64,000 nt of DNA from an uncultured Pseudobutyrivibrio sp. (GTDB lineage Bacteria > Bacillota > Clostridia > Lachnospirales > Lachnospiraceae), in contig URCQ01000003.1 of the NCBI GenBank assembly GCA_900546435.1, positions 1 through 64,000 of the forward strand. Reading direction: 5' to 3'. Below are positions 18,901 to 28,437 of this stretch, in pieces. Every line of letters starts with the position of its first letter. The first letter of the stretch is position 1. Under the pieces are notes generated by a model, which was given only the letters and a program-made list of their open reading frames with translations, was not told the DNA's origin and did no database searches. The position numbers and the translations under genes are program-made.

Positions 18901-18940
18901 AGTGTCGGACTTAGAAATGTCTAGGTTTGGCGCTTTTTTA
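18901..18940 (+). terminator. Terminator of tRNA-Lys
   Basis: AGTGTCGGAC pairs through several G-U pairs with GTTTGGCGCT, with TAGA/TCTA inside, followed by a T-run from 18934. Confidence 0.65.
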
Positions 18941-19120
18941 TTTTACCTCTAAAGCTGTATTTTCATGCCATATCGGCAATACAAATCCCACTGACTAGGA
19001 TAAAAAAGTGAACCAAAATAGTTAATAAACGTATAGAGAGATGATATTTCCCGTGTTATACTTAATGTAAATTTAGATGATATAGACTCGTATCGTTGCG
19101 AATGGGTTGAGGAGGTACTT

Positions 19121-20713
19121 ATGGGAAACGTAGGGGAATGGATTGCTGCGGGAAAAGCAATTCTAGGAATTGAGTTTGGTTCAACAAGAATCAAAGCGGT
19201 ATTGATTGATGATGAACATAAGCCGATTGCCAGTGGAGATTATGTATGGGAAAACCGTTTGGAAGGCGGTTTTTGGACCTATCATGATGATGAAATCTGG
19301 ACAGGTTTACAGGAAAGTTATGTTAATCTGAAAAAAGATGTAGCAGATAAGTATGGCATAAAGTTAACGAAAGTAGCAGCGCTTGGTTTTAGTGGAATGA
19401 TGCATGGATATCTGGCATTTGATCAGGAAGGAAAGTTACTGGTTCCGTTCCGCACCTGGAGAAATAGTACAACAGGTCCTGCAGCAGAACAGCTGAGTCA
19501 GCTGTTTTCATACAATATACCGGAACGCTGGAGTATTTCTCATTTATATCAGGCAATTTTAAATGGGGAAGACCATGTGAAAGATGTTGCCTATTTTACG
19601 ACATTGGCGGGATATATTCACTGGCGGATGACCGGCCAGAAAGTGCTTGGTGTAGGGGATGCATCGGGTATGTTTCCGATTGATCCGAAGACAAAGCAGT
19701 ATGATGCTGTTATGGTAGAAAAATTTGACCGACAGATTGCGGATCGTCATTTCTCATGGCATTTGGCAGAAATTCTTCCAGAGATTCGCATAGCAGGAGA
19801 ATCTGCAGGATATTTGACAGAGGAAGGTGCGAAATTATTAGATCCAAGTGGAGATTTGGAAGCAGGTATCCCATTAGCACCGCCAGAAGGTGATGCCGGA
19901 ACAGGTATGGTTGCTACAAATAGTGTAAAACAGCGTACCGGTAATGTATCAGCCGGAACATCTGTGTTTGCGATGATTGTTTTGGAAAAAGAGCTTAGCA
20001 AATATTATCCACAGATTGATATGGTAACAACACCGGATGGAAGTCTGGTTGCTATGGTGCATGCAAATAACTGTACGAGTGATTTGAACGCATGGGTTGG
20101 TCTTTGTGGTCAGGTTTTAGATGCTTTTGGTGTAAAAGTAGCAGGGGATGAGCTGTACGGTACACTTTACCGTAAGTCTTTAGAAGCAGATCCAGACTGT
20201 GGCGGGCTTCTTTCTTATGGATTTTTGTCAGGTGAATATATTATGAACTGTACAGAAGGTCGTCCGATGTTTGTGCGTACACCAGAAAGTCATTTTAATC
20301 TGGCAAACTTTATGAGATCTCATTTATACGCAAGTTTCGGTGCATTAAAAGTAGGTATGGATCTCCTTTTGCAGCAGGAAAAAGTAGAAATTGATGCGAT
20401 TTATGGCCATGGCGGTATTTTTAAGACGAAGGGTGTGGCACAGAATTATTTGGCAGCAGCGCTAAATACACCAGTTTCTGTTATGGAGACAGCGGGTGAA
20501 GGTGGTCCTTGGGGTATGGCGCTTTTGACGGCATATCTTGTTCATAAGGCAGAAGGAGAATCGCTTGCTGATTATCTGGAACATCATGTCTTTGCAGGTG
20601 CTGTGGGAACTTCTGTGGATCCGGATCCAAAGGATGTAGAAGGATTTGAAGCATATGCAAATCGATTTAAAAATGCGATTGCTGTTGAGCAGACCGCTGT
20701 TGATAAGTTATAA
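19121..20713 (+). CDS. FGGY-family carbohydrate kinase (probable pentulose kinase)
   Basis: 530 residues. It has the FGGY fold: an N-terminal [14 protein letters not shown] phosphate loop, [14 protein letters not shown], and the C-terminal ATP site around [15 protein letters not shown] and [14 protein letters not shown]. Annotated relatives are called xylulokinase or ribulokinase-like. The gene directly downstream encodes L-ribulose-5-phosphate 4-epimerase, so L-ribulose is a likely substrate, with ATP giving L-ribulose-5-phosphate. No L-arabinose isomerase is present in the window. GAGGAGG precedes the ATG. Confidence 0.88.
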   Translation: MGNVGEWIAAGKAILGIEFGSTRIKAVLIDDEHKPIASGDYVWENRLEGGFWTYHDDEIWTGLQESYVNLKKDVADKYGIKLTKVAALGFSGMMHGYLAFDQEGKLLVPFRTWRNSTTGPAAEQLSQLFSYNIPERWSISHLYQAILNGEDHVKDVAYFTTLAGYIHWRMTGQKVLGVGDASGMFPIDPKTKQYDAVMVEKFDRQIADRHFSWHLAEILPEIRIAGESAGYLTEEGAKLLDPSGDLEAGIPLAPPEGDAGTGMVATNSVKQRTGNVSAGTSVFAMIVLEKELSKYYPQIDMVTTPDGSLVAMVHANNCTSDLNAWVGLCGQVLDAFGVKVAGDELYGTLYRKSLEADPDCGGLLSYGFLSGEYIMNCTEGRPMFVRTPESHFNLANFMRSHLYASFGALKVGMDLLLQQEKVEIDAIYGHGGIFKTKGVAQNYLAAALNTPVSVMETAGEGGPWGMALLTAYLVHKAEGESLADYLEHHVFAGAVGTSVDPDPKDVEGFEAYANRFKNAIAVEQTAVDKL

Positions 20714-20759
20714 GACAAAGATAGAGATATGTGATAAGTATAGTATGAGGTGAATTTTT

Positions 20760-21455
20760 ATGTTAGAGCAATTAAAACAGGAAGTATACGAGGCAAATAT
20801 GCTTTTGCCCAAATATGAGCTGGTAACATTTACCTGGGGAAATGTCAGTGGAATGGATAGAGAAGCCGGGTTATTTGTAATTAAACCGAGTGGTGTGGAA
20901 TATGATAAGCTGACACCAGAGGATATGGTGGTTGTAGATTTGCAGGGAAACAAAGTAGAGGGAAAATACAATCCATCTTCAGATACAGCAACACATATGG
21001 TTCTTTACAATCGATTCCCTGAAATTGGAGGAATCGTGCATACACATTCGACCTGGGCAACTTCTTGGGCGCAGGCAGGCAGAAGCATTCCATGTTATGG
21101 AACAACGCATGCAGACTATATTTATCAGGATGTACCGTGCGTTCGTAATTTGACAAAGCAGGAAATTGATGAAGCATACGAATTGAATACAGGTATTTTA
21201 ATTGCGGATGAATATGAGGCAAGAGGTATCGACTATATAGCAACACCTGCAGTCCTTTGTAAGAATCATGGACCATTTACCTGGGGTAAGGATGTACACG
21301 AGGCAGTGCACAATGCAGTTGTTTTGGAAGAAGTAGCGAGAATGGCAGCAAATTGCGAAATGATCAATCCGAAAGTTGCACCAGCGCCAATAGAATTACA
21401 AAACAAGCATTATTATCGTAAACATGGCGCTAATGCATATTATGGGCAGAAATAA
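20760..21455 (+). CDS. araD: L-ribulose-5-phosphate 4-epimerase
   Basis: 231 residues of the class II aldolase/AraD family. It has [10 protein letters not shown] for phosphate binding, metal histidines in [15 protein letters not shown] and the third in KNHGPFTWG, and the GTTHADY segment typical of AraD rather than fuculose aldolase. It converts L-ribulose-5-phosphate to D-xylulose-5-phosphate. It follows the kinase by 46 bp and likely forms a two-gene arabinose catabolic unit. Confidence 0.94.
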   Translation: MLEQLKQEVYEANMLLPKYELVTFTWGNVSGMDREAGLFVIKPSGVEYDKLTPEDMVVVDLQGNKVEGKYNPSSDTATHMVLYNRFPEIGGIVHTHSTWATSWAQAGRSIPCYGTTHADYIYQDVPCVRNLTKQEIDEAYELNTGILIADEYEARGIDYIATPAVLCKNHGPFTWGKDVHEAVHNAVVLEEVARMAANCEMINPKVAPAPIELQNKHYYRKHGANAYYGQK

Positions 21456-21583
21456 ATGCCATTCGTTCAAAAGAGATTTTTCAAATCGTGATTTAGGTTG
21501 CGCAGAGATTTGCGAAAGCATTTGCTAATCTTCATGCAGTGAAAATAACGATAAAGATAGGGTATATAAAAACAACATTTCAT

Positions 21584-21616
21584 AATAAGAGAGAGTCTTT
21601 GGGCTTTCTCTTATTT
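21584..21616 (+). terminator. Terminator after araD
   Basis: AATAAGAGA pairs with TCTCTTATT around a loop containing GAGTCTTTGGGCTT, followed by TTATG. The rest of the 258-bp gap (21456-21713) shows no gene. Confidence 0.7.
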
Positions 21617-21713
21617 TATGCAAAAAAGACCGGGTAAGTTCAAAAATCTTATATGATGTAATCCTTTTTTTTGCCTTCTTGGAGTGCTATAATAGGATTT
21701 GTCGAATGAACAG

Positions 21714-21784
21714 GCAGGATTAGTCTATCGGTAGGGCGCCAGCTTCCCAAGCTGGATAGGCGGGTTCGACTCCCGTATTCTGCT
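21714..21784 (+). tRNA. tRNA-Gly (anticodon CCC)
   Basis: A 71-nt cloverleaf. Acceptor GCAGGAT pairs with ATTCTGC (one G-U), the anticodon stem CCAGC/GCTGG encloses TTCCCAA with anticodon CCC, and the T loop is TTCGACT. The discriminator is T and no CCA is encoded. A TATAAT at 21689 is probably its -10 box. Confidence 0.94.
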
Positions 21785-21877
21785 TTTCGTATTTTATTGA
21801 GGGGCTTTTATATTTGGTGGGGTGCTGATAGAAACAGCACTTTTTTCTTTATTATTTTAGAATATAGGAGGTTTTCC

Positions 21878-22855
21878 GTGGAAAAGTTTAGATGGTGTTT
21901 TATCGGAACAGGGAAATTGGGGCATCAGGTGGCAGGGCAGTTGCTTGCCAGTGGCAGACATGAGATCGCGTCCTGTTATACCAGAAATATGGATAATGCC
22001 AGGGCGTTTGCAGAAGAGTTTCATTGCAAAGCGTATGAGAGTGCCGAGAAAGCTATCTTAGCAGATGGTGTGGAGGGTGTCTATGTCGTGACACCCCATA
22101 ATGCACATTTCCGTTATGTCAAAGAGGCTCTGGAACTGGGAAAGCCAGTGTTGTGTGAAAAGGCGTTTACGGTTACAGCGGAGGAGACCGATGCCCTGAT
22201 CGCGCTTGCAAGGGAAAAGAACGTCTATCTGGCAGAAGCCATGTGGACCTGGTTCTCTCCGGCAGCTAATCAGGTCAAATTATGGCTGACGGAGAACAAG
22301 CTGGGAAAGGTGACGGATGCCGACTTTACCTATCATATGAAGTCCGTCAAATATGCACCACGTGTGTCTGACCCAAAGAGAGCTGGCGGTGCACTTTTAG
22401 ATATCACGATTTACCCGATCACCTATGCTTATCGTTTGTGGGGGTATCCGGTAAAGATTGAGAGCAGTGGGACAATCGAGAATGGTATTGATTATGGAGA
22501 GGACGTTCTGCTGACCTTTGAAAATGGTCTGACAGCCAGGATATCTGCTTCCATTGTGGATATGAAGGGATTTGAAAAGATGACTATCACGGGTGAAAAG
22601 GGTAAGATCCAGGCATTCCTTTACCATGCCATGAATAAGGTGACGTACAAGAAGAATCTCTTTCACAAGGAAGTCTTTCAGGGACCGGGTCCGCGTATCA
22701 ATTCTTATTTGGATGAATTTGATGCTGTGGCAGAGGATATCCGGGCAGGAAGGCTGGAAAGCAAGATGGTGCCACTAAAGGCGACATCCGATGTAATGCA
22801 CATTTTAGACCAGATCCGTAAGCAGATTGGATTGGAATATACAGATTTAGAGTAG
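21878..22855 (+). CDS. Gfo/Idh/MocA-family NAD(P)-dependent oxidoreductase
   Basis: 325 residues from a GTG at 21878 with TAGGAGG upstream; the longer frame from 21797 covers untranslated leader. It has the Rossmann motif FIGTGKLGHQVAGQLL, followed by VVTPHNAHFRYVKEALELGK and VLCEKAF (the family EKP motif as EKA). Such enzymes oxidise or reduce sugars, inositols or trans-dihydrodiols. It overlaps no neighbour and is 6 bp before the MATE gene; substrate unknown. Confidence 0.88.
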   Translation: MEKFRWCFIGTGKLGHQVAGQLLASGRHEIASCYTRNMDNARAFAEEFHCKAYESAEKAILADGVEGVYVVTPHNAHFRYVKEALELGKPVLCEKAFTVTAEETDALIALAREKNVYLAEAMWTWFSPAANQVKLWLTENKLGKVTDADFTYHMKSVKYAPRVSDPKRAGGALLDITIYPITYAYRLWGYPVKIESSGTIENGIDYGEDVLLTFENGLTARISASIVDMKGFEKMTITGEKGKIQAFLYHAMNKVTYKKNLFHKEVFQGPGPRINSYLDEFDAVAEDIRAGRLESKMVPLKATSDVMHILDQIRKQIGLEYTDLE

Positions 22856-22861
22856 GAAATT

Positions 22862-24193
22862 ATGACAGAAGGAAAGATATTTAAATCAATTATTATTTAT
22901 GCCATACCATTGATTCTTGGTAATTTTATGCAGCAGTTGTATAGTACCGTGGATTCGTTTGTTGTGGGGAATTATGTAGGTGCGACAGCGCTTGCTGCTG
23001 TAGGAGCAAGTGGGCAGTTAATTTTCTTTTTAATTGCATTTTGTCTGGGAGCATCTGCCGGAGGCGGCATTTTAATTTCTCAGTTTTATGGAGCGAAGAG
23101 CCATGAAGAATTACATCATGTGATTCATAATATGCTTGGTATTGCTGTAGTACTTGGTGTCGTTTCAACTGTTGTGGGTATTGTTTTTTGTCCACAATTA
23201 TTGCGTGCAATGGGAACACCGGAAGATATGATGCCGGAGGCTGTCTTGTATCTGCGTATATATTTTATGGGCATGATTTTTATGACCTTTTATAATATGC
23301 TCGCCGCCATTTTAAATGCGGTAGGAAATTCTGCAAAATCTCTGGAATATCTGGTGATTTCATCACTGATTAATATTATTTTGGATTTTGTATTAATCTG
23401 TGGATTTCATATGGGTGTGGAAGGTGCTGCCATTGCTACAGTGTTTAGCCAGGCAATTAGTTGTGTTTTGGCCTTTCGTTATCTGGCAAAGATTGACGCA
23501 CCGTATCGTGTGGTTTTCCGGGAAATCACATTGGATCGGTATTGGGCCATGCGTGTGGTTCGCATTGGATTGCCAGCTGCCATTCAGAATGCGGTCATCA
23601 GTTTTTCCAACATTTTAATACAGGCAGGTGTTAATTCATATGGAACAAATGTTGTTGCAGGATTTTCAGCGTATATGAAGGTGGATGGTTTTAATATCTT
23701 GCCGATTTTAAGTTTTTCCATGGCAGCGACAACGTTTGTGGGACAAAATATTGGCGCAGGAAAACGCAAGCGTGCTTTTCGTGGAGCTGTTATGATTTTT
23801 GTAATCAATCTGTGTTATACGTTACTGATGACAACAATTATGCTTGGCTTTGATACGCAGATTATTTCTGCATTTTCGAGAGAGCCGGAGGTTATTACGT
23901 CTGGTGTGATGTGTATTTGGGCATTAGCGCCGTTTTATAGTATCTTAGGTGTCATACACTCGCTTGCAGGAGCATTGCGTGGAACAGGAGATACGATGGG
24001 ACCAATGGCAATTATTTTGATTTCGCTATGCTTGTTCCGTATGATCTGGATATGGACGATGACACCACGGATTGAAGGCGTTATGGGCGTGTATCTGACG
24101 TATCCGACATCCTTTGTTTTGGGTGCTGTACTTATGGTACTGTATGTATTGTTTAAGTATTATCGGGGCAAACATAAAAAAGAGGCATTTTAA
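22862..24193 (+). CDS. MATE-family multidrug efflux transporter
   Basis: 443 residues with about twelve membrane segments. Opening IYAIPLILGNFMQQLYSTVDSFVVG is typical of MATE (NorM/DinF-like) proteins, and the second half repeats the fold (RIGLPAAIQNAVISFSNILI). It exports cationic drugs or metabolites using Na+ or H+ gradients. Only 6 bp separate it from the upstream oxidoreductase, so they are probably co-transcribed. Confidence 0.92.
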   Translation: MTEGKIFKSIIIYAIPLILGNFMQQLYSTVDSFVVGNYVGATALAAVGASGQLIFFLIAFCLGASAGGGILISQFYGAKSHEELHHVIHNMLGIAVVLGVVSTVVGIVFCPQLLRAMGTPEDMMPEAVLYLRIYFMGMIFMTFYNMLAAILNAVGNSAKSLEYLVISSLINIILDFVLICGFHMGVEGAAIATVFSQAISCVLAFRYLAKIDAPYRVVFREITLDRYWAMRVVRIGLPAAIQNAVISFSNILIQAGVNSYGTNVVAGFSAYMKVDGFNILPILSFSMAATTFVGQNIGAGKRKRAFRGAVMIFVINLCYTLLMTTIMLGFDTQIISAFSREPEVITSGVMCIWALAPFYSILGVIHSLAGALRGTGDTMGPMAIILISLCLFRMIWIWTMTPRIEGVMGVYLTYPTSFVLGAVLMVLYVLFKYYRGKHKKEAF

Positions 24194-24211
24194 CGCATTG
24201 GGAGAATGAAT

Positions 24212-25147
24212 ATGGTAAAAATTGATCTTATTACCGGTTTTCTTGGATCTGGTAAGACGACCTTTATCAAGGAATATGCAAAATATCTGATGGCGCAGGG
24301 GAATCATATAGGTATTTTGGAAAATGATTACGGTGCAATTAATGTAGATATGATGCTTTTGCGGGAATTAGAAGGAGAGCAATGTGAACTCGAAATGATT
24401 GCGGGTGGGTGCGATGCAGATTGTCACCGAAGACGCTTTCGGACAAAACTGATTGCCATGGGTATGTGTGGTTATGATCGCGTGCTTGTGGAGCCGTCTG
24501 GTATTTATGATGTGGATGAATTTTTTGACGTATTGCGTGAAGAACCATTGGATCAATGGTATGAAATAGGAAATGTGATAACGATTGTGGATGCACAGCT
24601 GGAAGAAGATATGCCGGAGGCTGCGGAATATTTGTTGGCTTCAGAAGCTGCAAATGCAGGTTGCATCCTGCTTTCACATGCGGATGAGGCGACAGATGAG
24701 CAGATGGATCAGACAATTGCACATTTAAATCAGGCATTAGAGAAAATTCATTGTAAACGACAGTTTTCGGATGATGTATGGCGCAAAAGTGTATTGCAAT
24801 TTGTGGATAAGGATTTCAAGAAAATATCTACATGTGGATATCAAATGAAAAGTTATGAGAAGCGGTTTTTAGAAGATGAAGAAGGATTTCAGTCGCTCTA
24901 CTATATGAACCAGTCGTTTGACCAGAAAACATTACAGAATATGGTGTCACAAATTTTTGCAGACACGGCGTGCGGCAACGTTTTTCGCGTAAAGGGATTT
25001 TTGCAGGATGGCCAGAATGCGTGGCTGGAGATTAATGCGACGAAGGATGCGATATCGTTTTCCCCGATTGCTGCAGGGCAGGATGTTGTGATTGTTATTG
25101 GAGAGCATTTGGACGAAGAAAAATTGCATTCGTATATGAACGCATAA
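24212..25147 (+). CDS. CobW/G3E-family GTPase, divergent metal site
   Basis: 311 residues from the ATG at 24212 (GGGAGA sits 7 bp upstream; the ATG at 24206 is too close). The P-loop is GFLGSGKTTFI and the family glutamate-rich loop ILENDYGAINVD is intact. Members of G3E insert or traffic metals (Zn, Ni, Co) using GTP and normally carry CxCC after a GG turn. Here the corresponding place is AGGCDADCHRRRF, keeping only two cysteines spaced by three residues plus a histidine, so metal binding may differ. Cytosolic. It stands 18 bp after the MATE gene. Confidence 0.82.
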   Translation: MVKIDLITGFLGSGKTTFIKEYAKYLMAQGNHIGILENDYGAINVDMMLLRELEGEQCELEMIAGGCDADCHRRRFRTKLIAMGMCGYDRVLVEPSGIYDVDEFFDVLREEPLDQWYEIGNVITIVDAQLEEDMPEAAEYLLASEAANAGCILLSHADEATDEQMDQTIAHLNQALEKIHCKRQFSDDVWRKSVLQFVDKDFKKISTCGYQMKSYEKRFLEDEEGFQSLYYMNQSFDQKTLQNMVSQIFADTACGNVFRVKGFLQDGQNAWLEINATKDAISFSPIAAGQDVVIVIGEHLDEEKLHSYMNA

Positions 25148-25151
25148 AAAT

Positions 25152-25188
25152 ACGCCCAGATAGGTATGTGCCTATTTGGGCGTGTTTT
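25152..25188. terminator. Bidirectional terminator between the GTPase and trmB
   Basis: ACGCCCAGATAGG pairs with CCTATTTGGGCGT with a single wobble; an A-run precedes and TTTTATT follows, so it serves both converging genes. Confidence 0.88.
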
Positions 25189-25189
25189 A

Positions 25190-25846
25190 TTAATCGCTGA
25201 TGCGGTTACAAATCAATTTACAAATGGGATTGCCTTTGGAAGAAAATTTTTCTTCGTATTCTGTCATAATATTACCGGCATTCATAGATGCATCGTTATG
25301 CAAATCATAGGTCAGAGCCTCGATTTGCCATGTGCTGGATGCATTGATTTCTTCTACAGAAAAATCAAATAAATCGCGGTTGTCGGTCTTAAATTCAATG
25401 TGGCCGCCTTTTGCTAAAATCTGATCGTATCGATCTAAAAAAGCGGAAGATGTCAAACGTCGCTTTGCGTGACGGTCTTTTGGCCAAGGATCACTAAAGT
25501 TTAAATAAATGCGGTCAACTTCGCCCGGAGCAAAAATCTCTGCGATGTCTTCTGCATTAAAACACAGGAAACGTAGGGTATCAAGCGGCGTCTCTTCTGC
25601 TTCCATTTTTTGAACGGCGCGAAGAAGAACACTTGTGTATTTTTCAATACCGATATAGTTGATATCCGTATGTGCTTTTGCCATGCCCATAATAAATTGA
25701 CCTTTTCCCATGCCGATTTCGATATGTAAAGGTGCTTTCTGTGGAAACAGGGTATGCCATTTGCCAGCATATGCAGCGGCATCCTGTATGCAGTATGGAC
25801 TTTGCGCAATGGCTTCGTCTGCGCCCGGAATATTTCTTAATCTCAT
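25190..25846 (-). CDS. trmB: tRNA (guanine-N7-)-methyltransferase
   Basis: 218 residues from the ATG at 25846, chosen because GGAGATTC precedes it; an upstream in-frame start at 25864 is less suited. The SAM motif is EIGMGKGQF, and the catalytic/substrate stretch is FSDPWPKDRHAKRRL, diagnostic of TrmB. It methylates G46 in the tRNA variable loop. The gene is single and convergent with the GTPase. Confidence 0.95.
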   Translation of the reverse strand: MRLRNIPGADEAIAQSPYCIQDAAAYAGKWHTLFPQKAPLHIEIGMGKGQFIMGMAKAHTDINYIGIEKYTSVLLRAVQKMEAEETPLDTLRFLCFNAEDIAEIFAPGEVDRIYLNFSDPWPKDRHAKRRLTSSAFLDRYDQILAKGGHIEFKTDNRDLFDFSVEEINASSTWQIEALTYDLHNDASMNAGNIMTEYEEKFSSKGNPICKLICNRISD

Positions 25847-25925
25847 ATAGAATCTCCATCTCAAGTATAATATTGTTTGCTACAGGGATTATATCATAAA
25901 ATAAACAATTCGTGGTAGAAATCTG

Positions 25926-25954
25926 TTGCGTTGAAAAAACGATGCGATTATACT
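25926..25954 (+). promoter_or_regulatory. Promoter of the carboxypeptidase gene
   Basis: TTGCGT (25926-25931), 17-bp spacer, TATACT (25949-25954), about 55 bp before the start codon. Confidence 0.6.
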
Positions 25955-26010
25955 ATATAATGTATGTGCAAAAAGCCATATATATAAGAAAGTATAGAAA
26001 AGAGATTAAA

Positions 26011-27504
26011 ATGAATAGAATAAAAAAATGGATAACGTTATGTCTGGCGGGAGCTGTTACAGTGGCATCATCGCTGATGAGTGCGGTGAATGTACAGGCA
26101 GCAGAGTATTGGCCGGATAATATCAGCGTTTCGTCTGGTGCAGCGATTGTTGTAGAATTAGAGACAGGAACCGTTCTTTATGAAAAAGATGCGGATACGT
26201 CGTATTATCCAGCGAGTATTACAAAAGTGATGACAGCACTTCTGGCACTGGAAAATTGTGATTTGGATGAGGTCGTTACCTTTTCGGAAGAGGCTGTTTA
26301 TAAAAATGAGGGCGATACCTCTAACATTGCCAGAGAAGTCGGTGAAAAAATGACGATGGAGAACTGTCTGTACGGTATGATGTTGGAATCTGCCAATGAA
26401 TGTGCATGGGCGATTGGTGAACATGTTGGCGGTGGCAGTATGGACGAGTTCGTAAACATGATGAATGCGAAAGCAAAGGAATTGGGTTGTACGGGAACAC
26501 ATTTTGCAAATCCAAATGGTTTGCCGGATTCGGATCATTACGTGACAGCCCGCGATATGTCTTTGATTGCGCGTGCAGCATATCAGTATCCGGAATTTCG
26601 TAAAATAAGCAGCACAAGAGCATATACGATTCCTGCGGACAATAAAAAAGAGGCATATAGCTGCAACAATACACATGGTATGATCAGCAACCATCGAGGC
26701 AGCAGTCATTTATATGAATATGCATTGGGTGGTAAAACAGGATATACCGATGAAGCTGGAAATACGCTTGTTACCTATGCAGAGAAAAATGGTATGACAT
26801 TGTTATGTGTAATCTTAAATAGCAGTAAACCAGCGCATTATAATGACACGGAGAGTTTGTTTGAGTACTGTTTTCAGAATTTCTCAATTTATCCGGTGGC
26901 AGATCATGTTAATTTGACAGATAAGAGTAACCAGGCAGCACTTGGCTCACTGAGTGATAAGATTGATTTGATTCGTGTAGATAAAGATGGTGTTGTGGTT
27001 TTGCCAAATACAGCATCCTTTTCAGATGCAAAAGCGACGGTTGCACCTGCGGATAAAGATTCGGATGCAGTTGCGAAGATTTCTTATACGTATGCAGGAA
27101 AACAAGTTGGCGGCGCTAATGTGATCTACGAAAAAAATACGAAGGCAACATATCCGTTCCATAATATTCCTGCAGATCAGGGCGGATCGAAGGTAAAGTA
27201 TTTTCGTATTGATTTCAAAACGATTTTGCTGGTGGTATGTATCATAGGTTTGCTTTTGCTGGCAGTTCTTGTTATCAATGCCATGTCTGGTCAGATTCTT
27301 TTGAATTATCATAGAAAGAATGAGGATCGCAGAAAGAAGAGCAGATATCGTAAAATCAGACGCGGTAAGCGACGTAAAAGAAAAGCGGCAGCAAAACGAT
27401 CGCCTGCTGTAAGAACGCAGCGTCGTCCACAACAGAGCACAAAGACGACAACGGCAGGAAAAACGATTCATCGCAGTAATAATCATAGAAAACGGACAAG
27501 ATAA
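26011..27504 (+). CDS. D-alanyl-D-alanine carboxypeptidase (PBP5/DacF-like) with polybasic tail
   Basis: 497 residues from the ATG at 26011; a signal peptide ends near VQAAEYW. The penicillin-binding motifs are present: SITK (SxxK) near residue 70, SANECAW (the SxN triad) near residue 128, and GGKTGYT near residue 242. It trims the terminal D-Ala of peptidoglycan side chains. A membrane helix (ILLVVCIIGLLLLAVLVINA) near residue 410 anchors it. The last 60 residues are very basic, rich in Arg and Lys with TQRRPQQS, which is unusual for the family; after a signal peptide and one helix this tail would lie inside the cell. Confidence 0.92.
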   Translation: MNRIKKWITLCLAGAVTVASSLMSAVNVQAAEYWPDNISVSSGAAIVVELETGTVLYEKDADTSYYPASITKVMTALLALENCDLDEVVTFSEEAVYKNEGDTSNIAREVGEKMTMENCLYGMMLESANECAWAIGEHVGGGSMDEFVNMMNAKAKELGCTGTHFANPNGLPDSDHYVTARDMSLIARAAYQYPEFRKISSTRAYTIPADNKKEAYSCNNTHGMISNHRGSSHLYEYALGGKTGYTDEAGNTLVTYAEKNGMTLLCVILNSSKPAHYNDTESLFEYCFQNFSIYPVADHVNLTDKSNQAALGSLSDKIDLIRVDKDGVVVLPNTASFSDAKATVAPADKDSDAVAKISYTYAGKQVGGANVIYEKNTKATYPFHNIPADQGGSKVKYFRIDFKTILLVVCIIGLLLLAVLVINAMSGQILLNYHRKNEDRRKKSRYRKIRRGKRRKRKAAAKRSPAVRTQRRPQQSTKTTTAGKTIHRSNNHRKRTR

Positions 27505-27540
27505 TTCTGTATTCGACAAATAAACATATCTATAATATGA

Positions 27541-27577
27541 AAAACGACAATATACGATTTGTATATTGTCGTTTTTG
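27541..27577 (+). terminator. Terminator after the carboxypeptidase gene
   Basis: AAAACGACAATATAC pairs with GTATATTGTCGTTTT around GATTT, with a T-run at the end. Symmetric enough to act on both strands. Confidence 0.9.
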
Positions 27578-27650
27578 CTTTTATAGACATTTAGTATTAG
27601 AGGGTTTGTTGTGTGATAATTATAGATATGTCATAATATTGTCAGAAAGT

Positions 27651-28166
27651 TTATTGCTTATGCATAAGGCTCTCTAGAAGGATGCGTAATTGGGTTGCAT
27701 TTTTTGTATAAAAAAGCAAGCCGTTCGTGCTGTCCAAAATGGTAAGGTATTTGCCCTGACAGGTTTTCGATTCCTGAAGTAGTTGCAGCAAATAAGATTT
27801 ATAATTGCTATCGGTTGCCAAAAAGAGCGTCTCACAGTTATCTAAAGATGTAATATGTGCGTGACTCTTTTGGAGCATGAAAGTGAGTTCATGATCCTGA
27901 TTTAGTTGTTCTGCTGTTTTATTGATGATAAAATAGCCATTTGCATCCTTGGGCATACCGAGTGATTTGATGGCGCGCTGGACCTGTTTTGTCAAACTGT
28001 CACTGGCAGGGTAGAGAGATTCAAAGTATTTCATGAAATCAGCGGCGGTTTTAAAGTGTTCGTTTTTTCCTTTTTCCAACATTTCTGTCATAAGGATGCG
28101 GCGAATAATATCTTCACATTCTTTGCGGGATGGATTTTTGCGTAAAGTACGTTCATTTTCTGCCAT
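27651..28166 (-). CDS. Hypothetical protein with ArgR-like layout
   Basis: 171 residues with a GGAG ribosome site before the ATG at 28166. No clear family. The order of elements resembles the arginine repressor: an N-terminal winged-helix-like part (about 35-90) ending in a G-x-F/Y-I-I strand, then a hinge, then a C-terminal alpha/beta part (about 105-170) with TLFLATDSNYKSYLLQLLQ and LTILDSTNGLLFYTKN, reminiscent of the ArgR oligomerisation domain. The ArgR GTxAGxDTI arginine-site motif is only vaguely matched, so it may bind another ligand or none. It is divergent from the AbiE-like pair. Confidence 0.5.
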   Translation of the reverse strand: MAENERTLRKNPSRKECEDIIRRILMTEMLEKGKNEHFKTAADFMKYFESLYPASDSLTKQVQRAIKSLGMPKDANGYFIINKTAEQLNQDHELTFMLQKSHAHITSLDNCETLFLATDSNYKSYLLQLLQESKTCQGKYLTILDSTNGLLFYTKNATQLRILLESLMHKQ

Positions 28167-28229
28167 GGTATCTTCTCCTTATTCTATGTGATAAAAATGA
28201 TGTCGCACAAAGCTTGTCTGGTTCACAAA

Positions 28230-28327
28230 GACAAAATAATGGATATGCGACAAAAATTAGTGTCTAAATAGAATATACGACAAAAAATAAAAGAATACAA
28301 GACAGAATATTACGGAAAAAGACAAAA
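28230..28327. repeat. Cluster of (C)GACAAAA repeats in the divergent intergenic region
   Basis: GACAAAA occurs at 28230, 28249, 28279 and 28321, with a near copy GACAGAA at 28301. Two copies have the longer form CGACAAAAA. Gaps are 19, 30, 22 and 20 bp. The cluster lies between the ArgR-like gene and the promoter of the AbiE-like pair and could be a regulator array, though AT-rich sequence makes chance copies possible. Confidence 0.4.
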
Positions 28328-28357
28328 AGGAATGAATGTAAAAGTAAGTGGATAGAA

Positions 28358-28386
28358 TTGACAGTAACCAGGCAGGTTCTTATAAT
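28358..28386 (+). promoter_or_regulatory. Perfect consensus promoter of the AbiE-like pair
   Basis: TTGACA (28358-28363), 17-bp spacer, TATAAT (28381-28386). The spacer contains the inverted repeat AACC-N5-GGTT (28366-28378), a possible site for autorepression by the AbiEi-like antitoxin. Confidence 0.75.
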
Positions 28387-28437
28387 AAGGATATGTATGT
28401 AGGAAATTACCTAATGTAAAGTCAAGGAGTGGGGAAA

